Source of the DNA: Syncephalastrum monosporum B8922
Lineage: Eukaryota > Mucoromycota > Mucoromycetes > Mucorales > Syncephalastraceae
Assembly (NCBI GenBank): GCA_000697355.1
Contig: JNEN01000803.1
Location: 20,433 to 84,432 of the forward strand
Reading direction: 5' to 3'
Length of the DNA: 64,000 nucleotides
This document shows positions 34,890 through 46,463 of the stretch, in pieces. Position numbers and translations under genes: made by a program. How positions within the stretch are numbered: the first letter of the stretch is position 1; every line of letters starts with the position of its first letter. The notes below the pieces were generated by a model. That model saw only the letters and a list, made by a program, of their open reading frames with translations, ran no database searches and had not been told where the DNA came from.

Positions 34890-36279
34890 CGTGAGCTAAC
34901 CGGGAATAAGGCAACACCCAACGAGGTCCGCGCGCCCGCGCGGCTAGCCGGCCTTGACTTTCTCTCTAAATGTGTCTGTGTCTTGCTTTCAAACTCCTAA
35001 TGATCGCCGTCTTCTGCTATTCCTGGCTCTCAAAAAGACACTAATTAGGGGAATCAGCTAAATCCCGGCTCTCTTTATGCTCATTTAGGAAGCCAACTGG
35101 AACTAAAATTCGGCTGTGCAACTTCACTGACTGAAACGGCCTCAATCGCAACCTGACTATTCCAACTAATTATAGAATGGGACAAACAATTTCATCCTCA
35201 CTAGAGTCAGTGTGTTGTCATTGCATGCATTCGTCCCGGCCGCGTGCCCTTGCTTTGGGTGACGGTGATTCTTGGCGGCAATAAAAAAAGAAGCGTGCTA
35301 TATATATTGACACAAAAAGAAAAAAAAATTCCATGGATACTAAAGGTTAAAGGATGATGTCTGGTATTAATAAGTTTTATAAAAAGAAAAAAGAAACAAA
35401 CCAGGCACCTTTCATCCTTCCACCAAAATCCCCCCATTCGTCATTCGCCTTTACTAACACTCTCATTTCATCTTGTTCCCCGCCCAGATGAAGCCAACAA
35501 GTTTATTTTTTTTTCTGTTATTTTTGTTTTTCTCTTTCAGTTCATAAAGTATCAGATTACGGGTCTAGACAAGCGTCTGGTCTCCTTGAGCGGTTGTTCT
35601 ATCAACAACTCAGTCTCAGTGAGATCTTCATCAAATCAAGGTTACGTTCTGCTTGTTCTGCCATGTGCACATGGTCTTAATATGGCACGTTGAACTGGTA
35701 TCACCTTTAGGTTCATCAGGGCGATCCTTCTTTTTTTTCCTCGCCTTCGACCCTTCCTTTTTCTCTCTTTTTCTTTGTTTTTTGCCTAACTTGACCTCAA
35801 AACAGACGCCTTCCGACCCTGTCAATGTTGGCTCACATGGAGCATAGCTGTACGATATTCCGATGGGCGTATTATGCTAAGGGCATTGGCGTATATTTTT
35901 TTATCGTCCTAGGGCTGTGCGACGTAATAAAAGTGTTCCATGCACCTGATCGTAATAACGCAGTAGTCCTGTCTGCTACTATTATTCACGAATCTCAGTA
36001 GCTTGAAAGCGCAAAAGGGGGTGTTACATCCGGCACATCAAATAATTTGGTCAACCTTTTCCCGTGTTATTTCTGTATCGAACGAACTTTGCTAGGTATA
36101 AGGGCCCCCTGATTTTTCTTTTGATGCGAGCACGCAAGTGTAAATGTGTGTGTATATGGTCTGATTTTGAGTTGAGTATGTAAGCATTGAGTTGATTGGG
36201 TGGCGGTGCGAATATATAGTGTGTGTGTGTGTGTGTGTAAAAAAACAAATATATACGAAAAGAATCAAGGAAAAGGAAA
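34890..36279. other. Intergenic region
   Basis: About 1.4 kb between the chitin deacetylase promoter and the 3' end of the PHD-finger gene. It contains several T-rich and A-rich tracts and a GT microsatellite (about 36221-36238). Open frames are short and biased by low complexity. Nothing else is seen. Confidence 0.45.
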
Positions 36280-38257
36280 TCACTTTTTGCTGCGAGTAGA
36301 AGGTATCAAAGACGCTGCGGCAGCTGCAGCAGCGGCAGCAGCAGCGGCGGTGGTAGAAGTAGTCGAGGCCTTTGCAGCGCACGTACCGGCGGCGCGCGAA
36401 GAACCTGCATTGCCAAATCGATGCTGAAAATGAAGCACCTCTTGCGTTACGCGGTCCATCATGTCCAAGAGAGATTCCTGCTCGGCAGGGACAGGCGTCG
36501 TGGGGCTGGTGGTGGAGGTGGTATAATCCAGCGGAGAAGTGGAGTTGGGCAGCGGTAGAGTCGAAGCACTGCTCAACGAACTCTCGGCTGATGAAGTAGA
36601 TCCGGAGCGAGGTCTTTGCCGTTGTTGCATCGCCTGCTGCTGCTGCTGCTGTTGTTGTTGTTGTTGCTGGTGCTTTTGCTGCTTCTGCTGGTGATGGTTG
36701 GAAACATCAACCTGAAGTTTACTAACGTAGTCGAATATCTGACGTGCGCGCTTGTTCATATCAGCGATGGACATTTTAGGATTAGGGTACTTGACTTTGG
36801 CAGGCGGAGAACCCTCACGGGCGGGTTCGCCGTGCTCGTTCCAGTAGTACAGTGGCTGTTGCTGTGGCGTCATAGAGCTGTGGTGCTGCTGGGCGGGTGA
36901 TGTAAAGTGACTGACATGGTCATCGACTTGCGGCGTAGGCGGCCGTGAGGTGGACTTGGCCTGCCTTTTACTATGCGAGTGGCTGCTCTGGCTGTGATTC
37001 GACGGGGTTTCGGTAGGCGAAAGATGCGCCCGTCGCGAATTTGGCCGGCTTTTTTTTGTGGGAAGAGGCGATACGAGTGCCTGATGCTGCTCATTACTGC
37101 GCCTCCGCGACCGCGTGTGCCGCCCCACAATGTCGTCTTCAAAATCACTGCCGGTCTCTTCTACTGCGACGACATCGTCTTGCCATTCTGCTGCTGTGCT
37201 TGTCGGCATAGCATGTGCTGCTTTGTTTGTAGACGAGAGGGCACTATTCGAAGCAGAAGCAGCGGCAGCAGCGACAGCAGCAGCTGCAGCGACGCCTGTC
37301 GCGGCTCCATTGGCTGCTGCTGCTGCTGCTGCTGTCGCTGCTGATGCTGATGCTGCTGCTGTTACTCCGGCTGCATTCTCCTCAGTCGTCTTTGTGTCTC
37401 GCTTCCTTCGTTTGGACGTCCGTGGTGACTCGACGGGATCGGGCTTCTCAGGGGTATCTTCTGGACGGGCGACCGTTCTTAGATCCTTTCTTTCCTTGGT
37501 ATCTTGGTGCTCACATACCTGGTGAATTTCTTCTGCCGAGTGGGTTGTAAGCACGTTTATAACTGCAGAACGGAAAAGAAAGAAAGAGAAAAAAAAATGA
37601 GACGGGACGGGTTAAGTTTGATAAAACTGCCAAAATAATGCAAAACATACCGGCCATGACTCTTGTAGAGGATGTGGTTATCAGGCTGGCACTGGTCGCA
37701 GTAGTAAAGGTCGGGCATCTCCCGCTCAGTGAGGCCGACACAGTCGCAGTGCTGCCACACCTCGCACTTGTCACATTGAACCATTAAGCCCAAATTGTCT
37801 AGCACGCAAAAGTTAGTAAACAGACGCGAGCGGTGAAGTCATATTATGCTGGCTGTGTCCCATGTCCACGTCCATCTACATGCACTTTTAACTTGCACTT
37901 ACGTTGCTCGCCGCAAAGGCATCGGGTGACGGATGCTCCGTCGGAGCTGATCTCTCCTCCATCCTCGTCGTCTTCCTCGTCTTCCTCCATGCTCAACCCT
38001 CCTTCCGCTTGTTGCTGTTGCTGTTGCTGTTCTTGGGGTTGTCGGGCTTGTATCTCCTCTTCTTGCTGTTGTTGTCGCTGCTGCTGCTCTTGCTCTTGTT
38101 GTCTCGGAGAAGATACGGAGCGAGTGGCCGGCTTCTTGTTGACGGTGGGTTGCTTGCGTCCGCTACGGCGCGCGAAGGCTGCTTGGTTTAGTTTTTCCGA
38201 AGGGGCAAGAATGAGCAAGGCACGCGATGGCAGGCTCAGGTGCGTCGACTTACTCAT
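36280..38257 (-). CDS. PHD-finger protein, Cti6-like
   Basis: Three main exons. The first (38257 downward) starts [17 protein letters not shown] and runs through a Gln/Glu-rich low-complexity stretch and an acidic patch ([19 protein letters not shown]) to the first zinc ligands, TRCLCGEQ. The second exon (about 37800) completes the PHD finger with the Cys4-His-Cys3 pattern: [20 protein letters not shown] then [15 protein letters not shown] sequence. The third exon is long and disordered, with poly-Ala runs, poly-Gln (about 36640-36668), basic clusters ([20 protein letters not shown]) and two short conserved-looking helices ([20 protein letters not shown] and [20 protein letters not shown]). 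The WQHxxCVG form of the finger, which usually reads methylated H3K4, and the layout match Cti6, a subunit of the Rpd3L deacetylase complex. That assignment is inferred. Confidence 0.8.
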
Positions 38258-38750
38258 GGCGACTCAGTTATCGAGATTGGCTGTGAATGGAATTGAACGA
38301 CGAAAGCAGAAAAAAAGAAAGAAAGGTATAGAATGCGCAATGCTCTCAAGAAGCAGAAGGAAAAGAATCAGGTACGCACACACACACGTCCGGGAGTCGA
38401 GAAACAAGTGAAGAAAAGAAAAGGCGCCCGAGCGTGAAAAGCAAAAAGGTATAGAGGAAAGGTGATTCGAAAGAAGGACCACAAAAAAAGGGCAGAGAGA
38501 GAAAAGGCGCGGGTGAAGGGACTAGGTTGAACTTTCTGAGCAGACAGCGCCTCTCTTTCTCTCTTTGCAACTCTCTTTTGTCTTTTCCCTTTTTTTCATA
38601 GGTCCATAACGTCTGTATGCGTATCGGACTTGAACTCTCTTTTCATCCAATAACCCCTCGCTTCCCTTTCTATTTTTTTTTTTCGCTCACTCATTCCTTT
38701 GTTTCTATTCACTTGTCTGTCTTTATTATCGATCCATGGGCTGCCCCATT
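38258..38750. other. Short intergenic region
   Basis: About 490 bp between the start of the PHD-finger gene and the stop of the tricalbin gene (both minus). It is purine-rich on the plus strand (38280-38510), which is a pyrimidine-rich leader for the PHD gene. No gene is seen. Confidence 0.45.
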
Positions 38751-41700
38751 TTACCGGGGAGGCAGGTACTCGATCTTGACGTGCAACTCGCCGTGTCCGA
38801 GTGGGTAGAGTGGGAGCCATTTGTCAACGCTCAGCACTTCCTGCTGAGGCCGCAGAAGATCCCACAGGTTCCACTGACACTGTCCCAGTTCGACCGAGTG
38901 GCTAAACCGATTATAGTCCTTGACTTTGAAATCGATCATGGTGGGCTGGGAGGACACCGGCTGTCGGAACCACTCATTCCTATCAAATGAAAGCGAGAAA
39001 GAAAGAATTTTTTTTAGATCTCTCACTCCATCCCAGACGACAAACAAACAAAACGCAAGGAAGAAGCGCGCATTATCGATGCATGCCTCCCGAGATATCG
39101 GAGTCCATCTTACCATTCGGGCCGCAGCGTCTTTTTTATGTGCTTCGTTTTGTACACCTGGCTCTTGCCCATTCGAACACGGACATAAGGATCGCTTGTG
39201 CCACTCTTGTCGACTCCGCGCAGATTTTGTGCCTCGAGCAAATGAATCACGACCACGCCGTCCAGACCTGTCGCCGTATCATCCCCGATTTGGTGCGACG
39301 TGTTCGGGTCTTGCGATGCCACGGTATCGATGCTGCGTCGGTGGAGCGTCGAGGCCAACGACGCGCTCCGGCTGTGCTGGGGTTGCTTGCCCGGTGTGAG
39401 CTCTGTCGAGGACGGCTGGGTGGGAAGACGGGTCGCGGATGTACTCGGTGAGGGTGATGTCATTTTCGGACCTGGTGCCGCTGGCAGCGGCGGTGCCTTT
39501 GTTGCTGCGGTTTGTGAGCGCGAGATCGCACTTTGGGGCGACAGCGTGTTGCGAGACGTGGTCGGAGAGGGGTTGAGGTTGGTGTAAGTGCGCTGGGTGC
39601 CGAGCACTGAGGTTTGGGTCTTTTTACGGATCAGCAGCTGCGGCTGCCACAGGAACCGGACACGGACATGGCCGCTGACGCCTGCCACGCCATCCAGTGG
39701 CACCCTCACTTCACGTGCCACAAAACTCTGCACCAGATCGCCTCGCAGGGAAATACCGCCCGAACCTTTGAGAAAATTGCAGTGAGAAGCTGCGGCATGG
39801 GAAAACAAAGAAGGATGTCCTTACCCAGCGGGACATCGCCTGAGAACTGATTCCAGTCAAACACCTCAATGCGGAAGCTGGCAGTGACACGTGATTGCTA
39901 TGCAAACATCATCTTTTAGCACGAACGGAACACAGACATCTGGGTGCTTCCAACTTACTACGGGCACGACAAACTGCTCCTCTTTCCAAACTGGGTTGAG
40001 CGTCTTTTTGATCGTCGCGCTCTTGTGCACGCGCTCACCATTGACGGTGAACACAACATAAGGGTCGCTCGTGCCTGGAATAATGAGATGGCTTAGCCTT
40101 GTGTGTGATCATCCTTAAAATCAGAACCGACGTACCCGATTTGTCTGCTGCCATGAGATCCTTGGCGCCCAGTAAGGTCACAGTCAGTTGACCTTGATCT
40201 GCACAGAAAAGACAACACGTTCAGTCCTCTTACGTCATATGCCGCCATTATTGACACTTACTGTCCAGGCTTTCATTCGGATTCAGGGTAAAATCGGCCA
40301 ACGGCAGGTAATCGAAGCTTAAGCGAATATAGCCTTCCGGTTCCGCCGTACCGAGCAAATCGTACCACTCGCCTTCGTCATCCTCCTCTTCTTTCCCGGG
40401 GTGGGCGCGGCGCTTGGCTTGGATCTGACGCACGATATGGCTTACGGCGCCCACCCAGTAGCCCAACTTTTGTTCATCCTTGTCGTCTGCGTCGGCCGGC
40501 TTGATTTCAATTGCGACACGCGAGAAATCAGCTTCTTTTACAAACGCGTCGCACGACTCGTTGAACGTCAATATCTTGCCCTTGAGCTTCTTGGTTTGAT
40601 ATTGCGGCATGAGTGCATCGACAAGGAGCTGGCAGTAGGCTTGGGAAGCGCGCGGCAATTTGACCTCGTGAATTTTCACTTGGAGAATGCCCGAGTTGTA
40701 CGCAAACAGGTCCACCAGATTGTCGGGTGTGTATTTAACAGGCACATGATGCAGGTCTACGACAGGTACCTCGTCTTGTTTCTGTGAGGCATCCACAGCT
40801 TGCTCTGTGTCTGCTGGTTGATCTTCGTGTGCTTCTACGTCCTCATCGTTTTCTTCTCCTGCTTCGTCATCATGCTTTTGTGGCAGCGCCAACACGGGGT
40901 GGAATTCGGCGCTGTATTGTAGTTCGCCCTTTGTGGACTTGCGATCGGACGATCGCAACGGTGCCCATCTAGAAACACTTGTCAACATCCAAAAAGCAAC
41001 ATGTGTCGTGTTTGTACTTACTGATCCACTTTGCGGCCGGTGGACTCGTACCATTTTTGGTCTTCGTCCTCGTCCACCTTTTGTCGCACGATATCTTTCA
41101 TGTGTAGCACCGTAAAGCCGAGTGATCTGTCTTTGATCTTGGCGTTCCAGTCCATGACCTCAAATACAAGGTCCTCCTTGGTCGAGTGCACCGGCACATA
41201 AAGCGTCTCGCCCCATTCAGGATCCAAGTTATTGTCGATCACCTCCGTCCGTGCGCGAACCTTGCCGCCCGACAGAACGCGTACATACGGATCGGATTTG
41301 CTCGTCACACCTTCGACATTTTTGAGGTCGCGCGCACGCCAGAATGTGATACGCACCACACCAATTGCCTCGGCTAGTTATGAGCAAAGGAAGAAAGAGG
41401 TCAATGAGGGAAAGACATCAGAGAGTCAACGAAAAAATAAAAAATAAAAAAAAAGACGTCGCACAACGTACCGAAAAAGCCGTGGCCGCCCAGAGATTGG
41501 GAGAGGTTGGTCATGAGAACGGGTTTCCATTGAACGCCGAGACGAATGCGGCCGGGTGCTTTGGTATCGTTATCGTGCGTCAGATCCCACCATCCGTCAT
41601 TGGTAGGCAGCATGTGCATCATGTCGACCAAGGACGATTTCCAGACGCCGAGCGTCGTGTCCTCTGCGAAGCTGATGCTGTCCTTGACCTCGACGCGGAT

Positions 41701-44119
41701 ATGGACCGCGGTCTGATCGAGCACGACCACCTCGCCGGGGCGTTCGAATTTCGGATTCGGATTGCGACGGAAGACGGGAGTCTGGATACGCTCGGCGCCA
41801 TTGACGAGCACACGCACATAGGGGTTCAGACGCATTGAGCCCAGATTGCGACACTCGTGCACGGTGAAACGAAGAATGCCCGAATTGGATTCGGCCGCGG
41901 GTTCGATCGTGCCGTCATCGCGCGGGATCGGCTTGGAGACGGGCATGTAGCGAAAGTCGGCCTTGAGCTCGCCAACGGGTTTTGCATTGTGCTTGAGGTT
42001 GAGGACACTACATTGGCAGCAGGGTTACAGCAGGCAAATGGTGGTTGTCAAAGCCACTTACACGCCTTCGCGGCCATAGTCGTCTTCAGTATCCAGTTCC
42101 TTCAGGAAAAAATGAGCGCGTGCGATACGGCGGTCCTTGAAGCCACTCGACTCGTTGCGCATTTCCAAGGAAAGCATGGAGCTGAGGTTGTTGAGCAGCA
42201 AAAAGTGAGTTTCGTTCCAGCGTGGCTCGAGGGTGTTTTCTTGGGCGTTGGTACGGCCCAGTTCTTGTGCCTTGTCGAGATAGAACCGGATATAAGGGTT
42301 GACCTGACCGGAAACATCAGCCGAGTGCATAATTGACGCAGAGTAGACCGTGACAGCCAAGACGCCATTGGCCTGAGCTACATGCAAAAGAAAACCAAAG
42401 GTTAAGTTTGTGTTACATCCCCATCACGTAATTTTTTTTTTTTTTTTTTCATGCAGGAACGTACTGATATCGAGTTCGCCAGAAAAGAACTTTTCAACGT
42501 CAAAGGTAAATTGGTTGGGATAATACATCATAGGTCCAAGGATAGCATGCACCTGATCGCGCACAAAACTTTGCAGACCGGGAATCTACCGACGCCCCAC
42601 AGGATGTGAGCCACAGACGTCCCGGTTCCATCGCCATCAACTTACATTGGTCACGTCAAAGCCAAAGGTCTCACCACCAATGGGTTTGAGGACATAGTCA
42701 AAGAGAGGTTTCTTCATGAAGCAGGCCTCAACGACTTTGACGTGCGGGAATTTGCTCATAAACTGGAGTTTGACACGCATTTGGCCCTTGAAACTCATAT
42801 CCTCGACGAGGACCGGAATCCCGGCACCGACCATACCTTTGCCGAAACGGATGCTGAGCATGACCTTGGGGTTCACCTTGTTCTGGAGCTGCTTTTGCGT
42901 CATATCCGAGAGGTCATTAGGCCGAAAGGCAACGGACCAGTCCATGCACTATAAAAGGATACAGATGAGCCGCGACGGAACATAAAAAGGAGCCAATGTA
43001 TGCGGGTGCATACCACCGTGTCCGCACGTGACTCCTGGAGCCAGCGGACGCTCTCGATGCGGAAAGGTTTGGTGCCGAGAGTGAAGGTGGTGAGGCGGAC
43101 GGAATCGAGGAAGCTGGGGAGGTAGTCGACGAGATAGGTGTCAATGTTTTCAATGACATAGGCGCTGAGAACCGGCTCAAAGATCAGCCAAAACTTTTGC
43201 AGGAAACTGTTGAGCCATTCGACGGTCTCGGTGTCGTCCTCGAGACAACGTGTCTTGATGAGCTCGCGTGCAATGTCGTCCCGCGCATGGCGCTCGAACC
43301 GTCTGTAGGAAATTTGATAGTAGGTGGCTAAGAGTTGGTGGCACGTTAGCACGCTCTCCTCTCCCTCTCTCCTCCCCACCCCTCTTCCCGCTCAATTGCA
43401 CTGCCCAACATACCGACAAAAAGAAGACCTCCTCCCAGCGTAATGAGGCCACCGCCGAGCCAGCCAAGGAGCCAGAAAACGAGGCCGATCGCAAAGATGG
43501 CGCTGTGGCGCTCTAGATAATCAGCATATAGAATTTTATGCGCAAGACTTGCCCAAGGATCGACAGGTTTGTTTTCGCAGGCGGCAAGCTGGGAGGGCCC
43601 ACCCGGGTTCTTCAGTCGTGAGAAAGCGGTCCAGCCGACACGGTACCATTCCGGCACGCGTGACGAGGTGCCTGCAGCGGCCCCAGCGGCGGGTGTGCGC
43701 GGTGTACGCGGCGTGCCTGTGTCGCCAGTCGCCGGCGACGGGCGGGGGGTTTTGACAGGGGCAACCACCTTCTTCTGCTGGGCTGCAGAGAGGGCTTCTT
43801 TGATGACAGCGACATCGCTTGAGCCGAGCTCGGTGTAGAGACCGCCGCGCTTGTTGCCCAAATTGCGGAAATCGGGCAGCATGTCTGCAGGAATGTGACG
43901 TTCGGCCTCGGTGCGCTTCGCCTGCGGGGTCTGGGCAGGGTCAAAGTCGTGGACGGGCGTCTCAGACTCATGCTGAATGCGCTCCTTGGCGGCATGGTGG
44001 TGGGCCACCGCACTCGACGAGTCGGCGTTCTTTTTCATGTGTGGTAAGGATAAACGGCGAGAGGAAGAAGCGATTTTCCTGCCCAGGCGTCGTGCTCCAC
44101 GTTTTGGGGGGTCCAGCAT
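38751..44119 (-). CDS. Tricalbin (ER-plasma membrane tether, SMP plus five C2 domains)
   Basis: Tricalbins (extended synaptotagmins) tether cortical ER to the plasma membrane and move lipids. The long amino-terminal exon is cytosolic and basic, then has a hydrophobic hairpin (AIFAIGLVFWLLGWLGGGLI and following GGGLLFVGM) at about residues 220-255. The SMP domain comes next: ETVEWLNSFLQKFWLIFEPV, YLPSFLDSVRLTTFTLGTKP, CMDWSVAFRPNDLSDMT and KPLFDYVLKPIGGETFGFDV. Five C2 domains follow, beginning near NGVLAVTVYSAS, SGILRFTVHECRNLG, IGVVRITFWRARDLK, QGQLTVTLLGAKDLM and DGVVVIHLLEAQNLRG. The last two keep the Ca2+-loop DKSGTSDPYV; the first two have lost most Asp ligands. A Ser/Pro-rich linker separates C2-4 from C2-5. 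A dozen or so introns. The stop gives KIEYLPPR at the end. Confidence 0.93.
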
Positions 44120-44416
44120 CCTTCTTTTCTTTATTACGGTTGCTCCCCTCCTCTCTTCCTTCGTTCTTCCCCTTGTCTTTTTCTTTCTTATGCCGCACTT
44201 ACGTCTTTTTCAGTCCTTTAATTAGGCTGTTTGTTGGGGCTTGCTATGTCATCATGCCGTAACACCTGCCGTTGTCGGAGGGCGGATTTACCCGTCTTTG
44301 TCTCTTTTGATGTTTACTGCATCCATTCATCATCAATCAGTAGAAAAAGTGTGTGTGTGTGTGTGTATGTTTTTTATAAATTTTAAGGATATATCATATC
44401 ACGTAGCTTCTCTATT
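44120..44416. other. Short intergenic region
   Basis: About 300 bp between the tricalbin start and the SCAMP stop (both minus). It contains a GT dinucleotide run near 44351-44366. No gene is seen. Confidence 0.45.
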
Positions 44417-45569
44417 CTAGTTTCTGCTGTTGAGCGCCATGTTGACGGCTGCGTCTCTTGCTGCGTTCGAACGTCCAATGCGGCCATACGCGTCATTCTT
44501 GGCGTCCTTGAACGTGTGACCCTCCGCCTTGTAATGGTCGTACGTCTTTTTGTAGAGCCATACAGCAAGGACACCCATCACAAACCAGCAGATGGATGCC
44601 AGCAGGGCCAGGATACCCGTGATGATGTAGTGGTCCGTGAACAGCGTAACGACGAGAATCAAACCCGCTCCACCACTGCCCGAAGCGAGGTGAGACGATA
44701 CTCTACGTGTCATCCTATCACCATGAAACTTACGTGGAGGGAATGCCAATGAGCATGTAAAAGGTGTAGAGAATATGGAAGCCATTAAAGACAAAGTAGA
44801 AGACTGTGTAGCAGAAGGATAGTCCATGGTGAACAAGAGCCCCATCGCGAATGGATGATCATCCAATAATCAACTTACAGTAGTACAAAGAGACTTCCTT
44901 CATGTATGCGTTGTAAACAGGGCGGTACCACAAGAAGAAACTGGCGGCGGTATGCGTGAACATTTCAGTCAGGGCCACACCGAGATCGGCGGGTGCGCTC
45001 GTCACCGACTCTGGATGCGAAAAGAGCAAGCAGAGGCATGCGATGAAGTTGATGACAAGCGTCAACTCGAACAAGAGCCATTCGCGGTAGAGCCACCACA
45101 CCGTGGACTGATGCTCGAGGGGTATCTCAGCCGGGATGTCGAGGTACATGACTGGGAAGCACGGCGGAAAGTTGTTGGCCATCGGTCGGTTCTGGTTGCG
45201 TCGTCGGTTCTCCAGGTCTGCCTCGCGTTGGGCCAGCTCGCGTTCTTTCCGTCGTAACGCTTCTTCCCGCGCGTCGTAGCTGGGGCTGTTGTTATTTGAC
45301 GTGCTGGACCCGCCCAGCCCGGACGACGGTGAATCCTCCACAAGCACCTTTTGGTCTTGCTCAGCGCTGAATGGATCCGGTGCGTCCGAAGAGTATTGCT
45401 GGAAAGATGTATCCGTAAAGTCATCATGGCGCTGGCGCTGCTCATGGGCCGGATCCGGTTCAAGGTGGTAACTTGGGTCCTCGCGGTTCGCATTCAATGC
45501 AGACGTAATGGAGGGATCCTGGAACGGATTAGACGGGTCGTCAAAAGGACTCGAGTGCTGATTGCTCAT
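44417..45569 (-). CDS. Secretory carrier-associated membrane protein (SCAMP)
   Basis: SCAMPs are four-pass membrane proteins of post-Golgi and endocytic vesicles. Exon 1 starts MSNQHSSPFDDPSNPFQDPS and contains an NPF motif, which binds EH-domain endocytic proteins. A coiled segment follows (EALRRKERELAQREADLENR), then the conserved NFPPCFPVMYLDIPAEIP entry and helices WWLYREWLLFELTLVINFIA and GVALTEMFTHTAASFFLWYR. A short intron near 44830-44880 leads to FYFVFNGFHILYTFYMLIGI, and a second intron (about 44695-44732) to GLILVVTLFTDHYIITGILA and the last helix. The C-terminal tail is YKAEGHTFKDAKNDAYGRIG then NMALNSRN. Length is about 315-325 residues depending on the second junction, complete. 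SCAMPs are absent from budding yeast, so this is a retained ancestral gene. Confidence 0.92.
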
Positions 45570-46463
45570 TGCTTTGCTTTTTATTGTCTATTCCTTTGTT
45601 GAGGCTGTACCAAGGAGTGGAATATCACAAGCGAATATATGGCACTGACTTGGCCGCAATTTGAATTGCCAACCAAATCAGGTAAAGCTTGTTGCTATTT
45701 GAATTAGGTACCGGACACGTCTGCAAAAACGGTTCGTTCTCTCTTCTGTCTTTTGTCTATCGATGAACACAATGTCCATGTAGCTTTCTTGTATCTCTCG
45801 TCTATGGCATCACGAACCTCTGTAAAGGCGCTTCTCGCCCACCCCTGAGAAAAGTTATCCTGCCTAAGTGTTGCTTGGCTACATGAACTCAGGGAGGGGA
45901 AGGGTGTGCATATCGCACGATCCCCTTGAACTCCAACCGTCTACTTTTATTTTTGCTAGTTTGCCACTGGCCGGTATTGGATTCCGTGTATTTTCCGTTC
46001 ATATCATGCACGGACACCTGGAAGCGACGCTTAAAGCCGATGTGTCAAAATAAATCGAATCAATCCCAGTTTCCTCCGCACGTGGCACAGATCTGTCGTC
46101 TAATCACACACACAGAGAGTTCAATTACGTTGATGGACGCCTCTCCCCTCCACCCCCTTCTTTCTTAGGGTTCTTCTTCTGAGCTGTCTGTAAGGAGTCC
46201 AGCATGGACACTGGCCACCCCCTTACTTTTCTTCTTCTTTGTCTTTCGGATTATATTCCCGTCATTACCCTGCCAAACGTCCCATGCAAACCCAGTAATG
46301 GTCTTCGCCCTGGTTATTCTTGCTATAGCCGTGTGACAAGGGCCATCCTTCCTTCAAGGGGTGCACGTGGGCTGCATTGTGGTGATGGACTAAAAAAACC
46401 TGACAAAGGTTATGGATAGCTTTTTTGATTCCTCTTTTTCTTGTCTTCTCCCATCTCTCCTCC
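45570..46463. other. Divergent intergenic region
   Basis: About 890 bp between the divergent SCAMP and acyltransferase starts. A pyrimidine-rich stretch (46420-46462) directly precedes the acyltransferase ATG. Short frames inside have no protein-like character. Confidence 0.45.
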
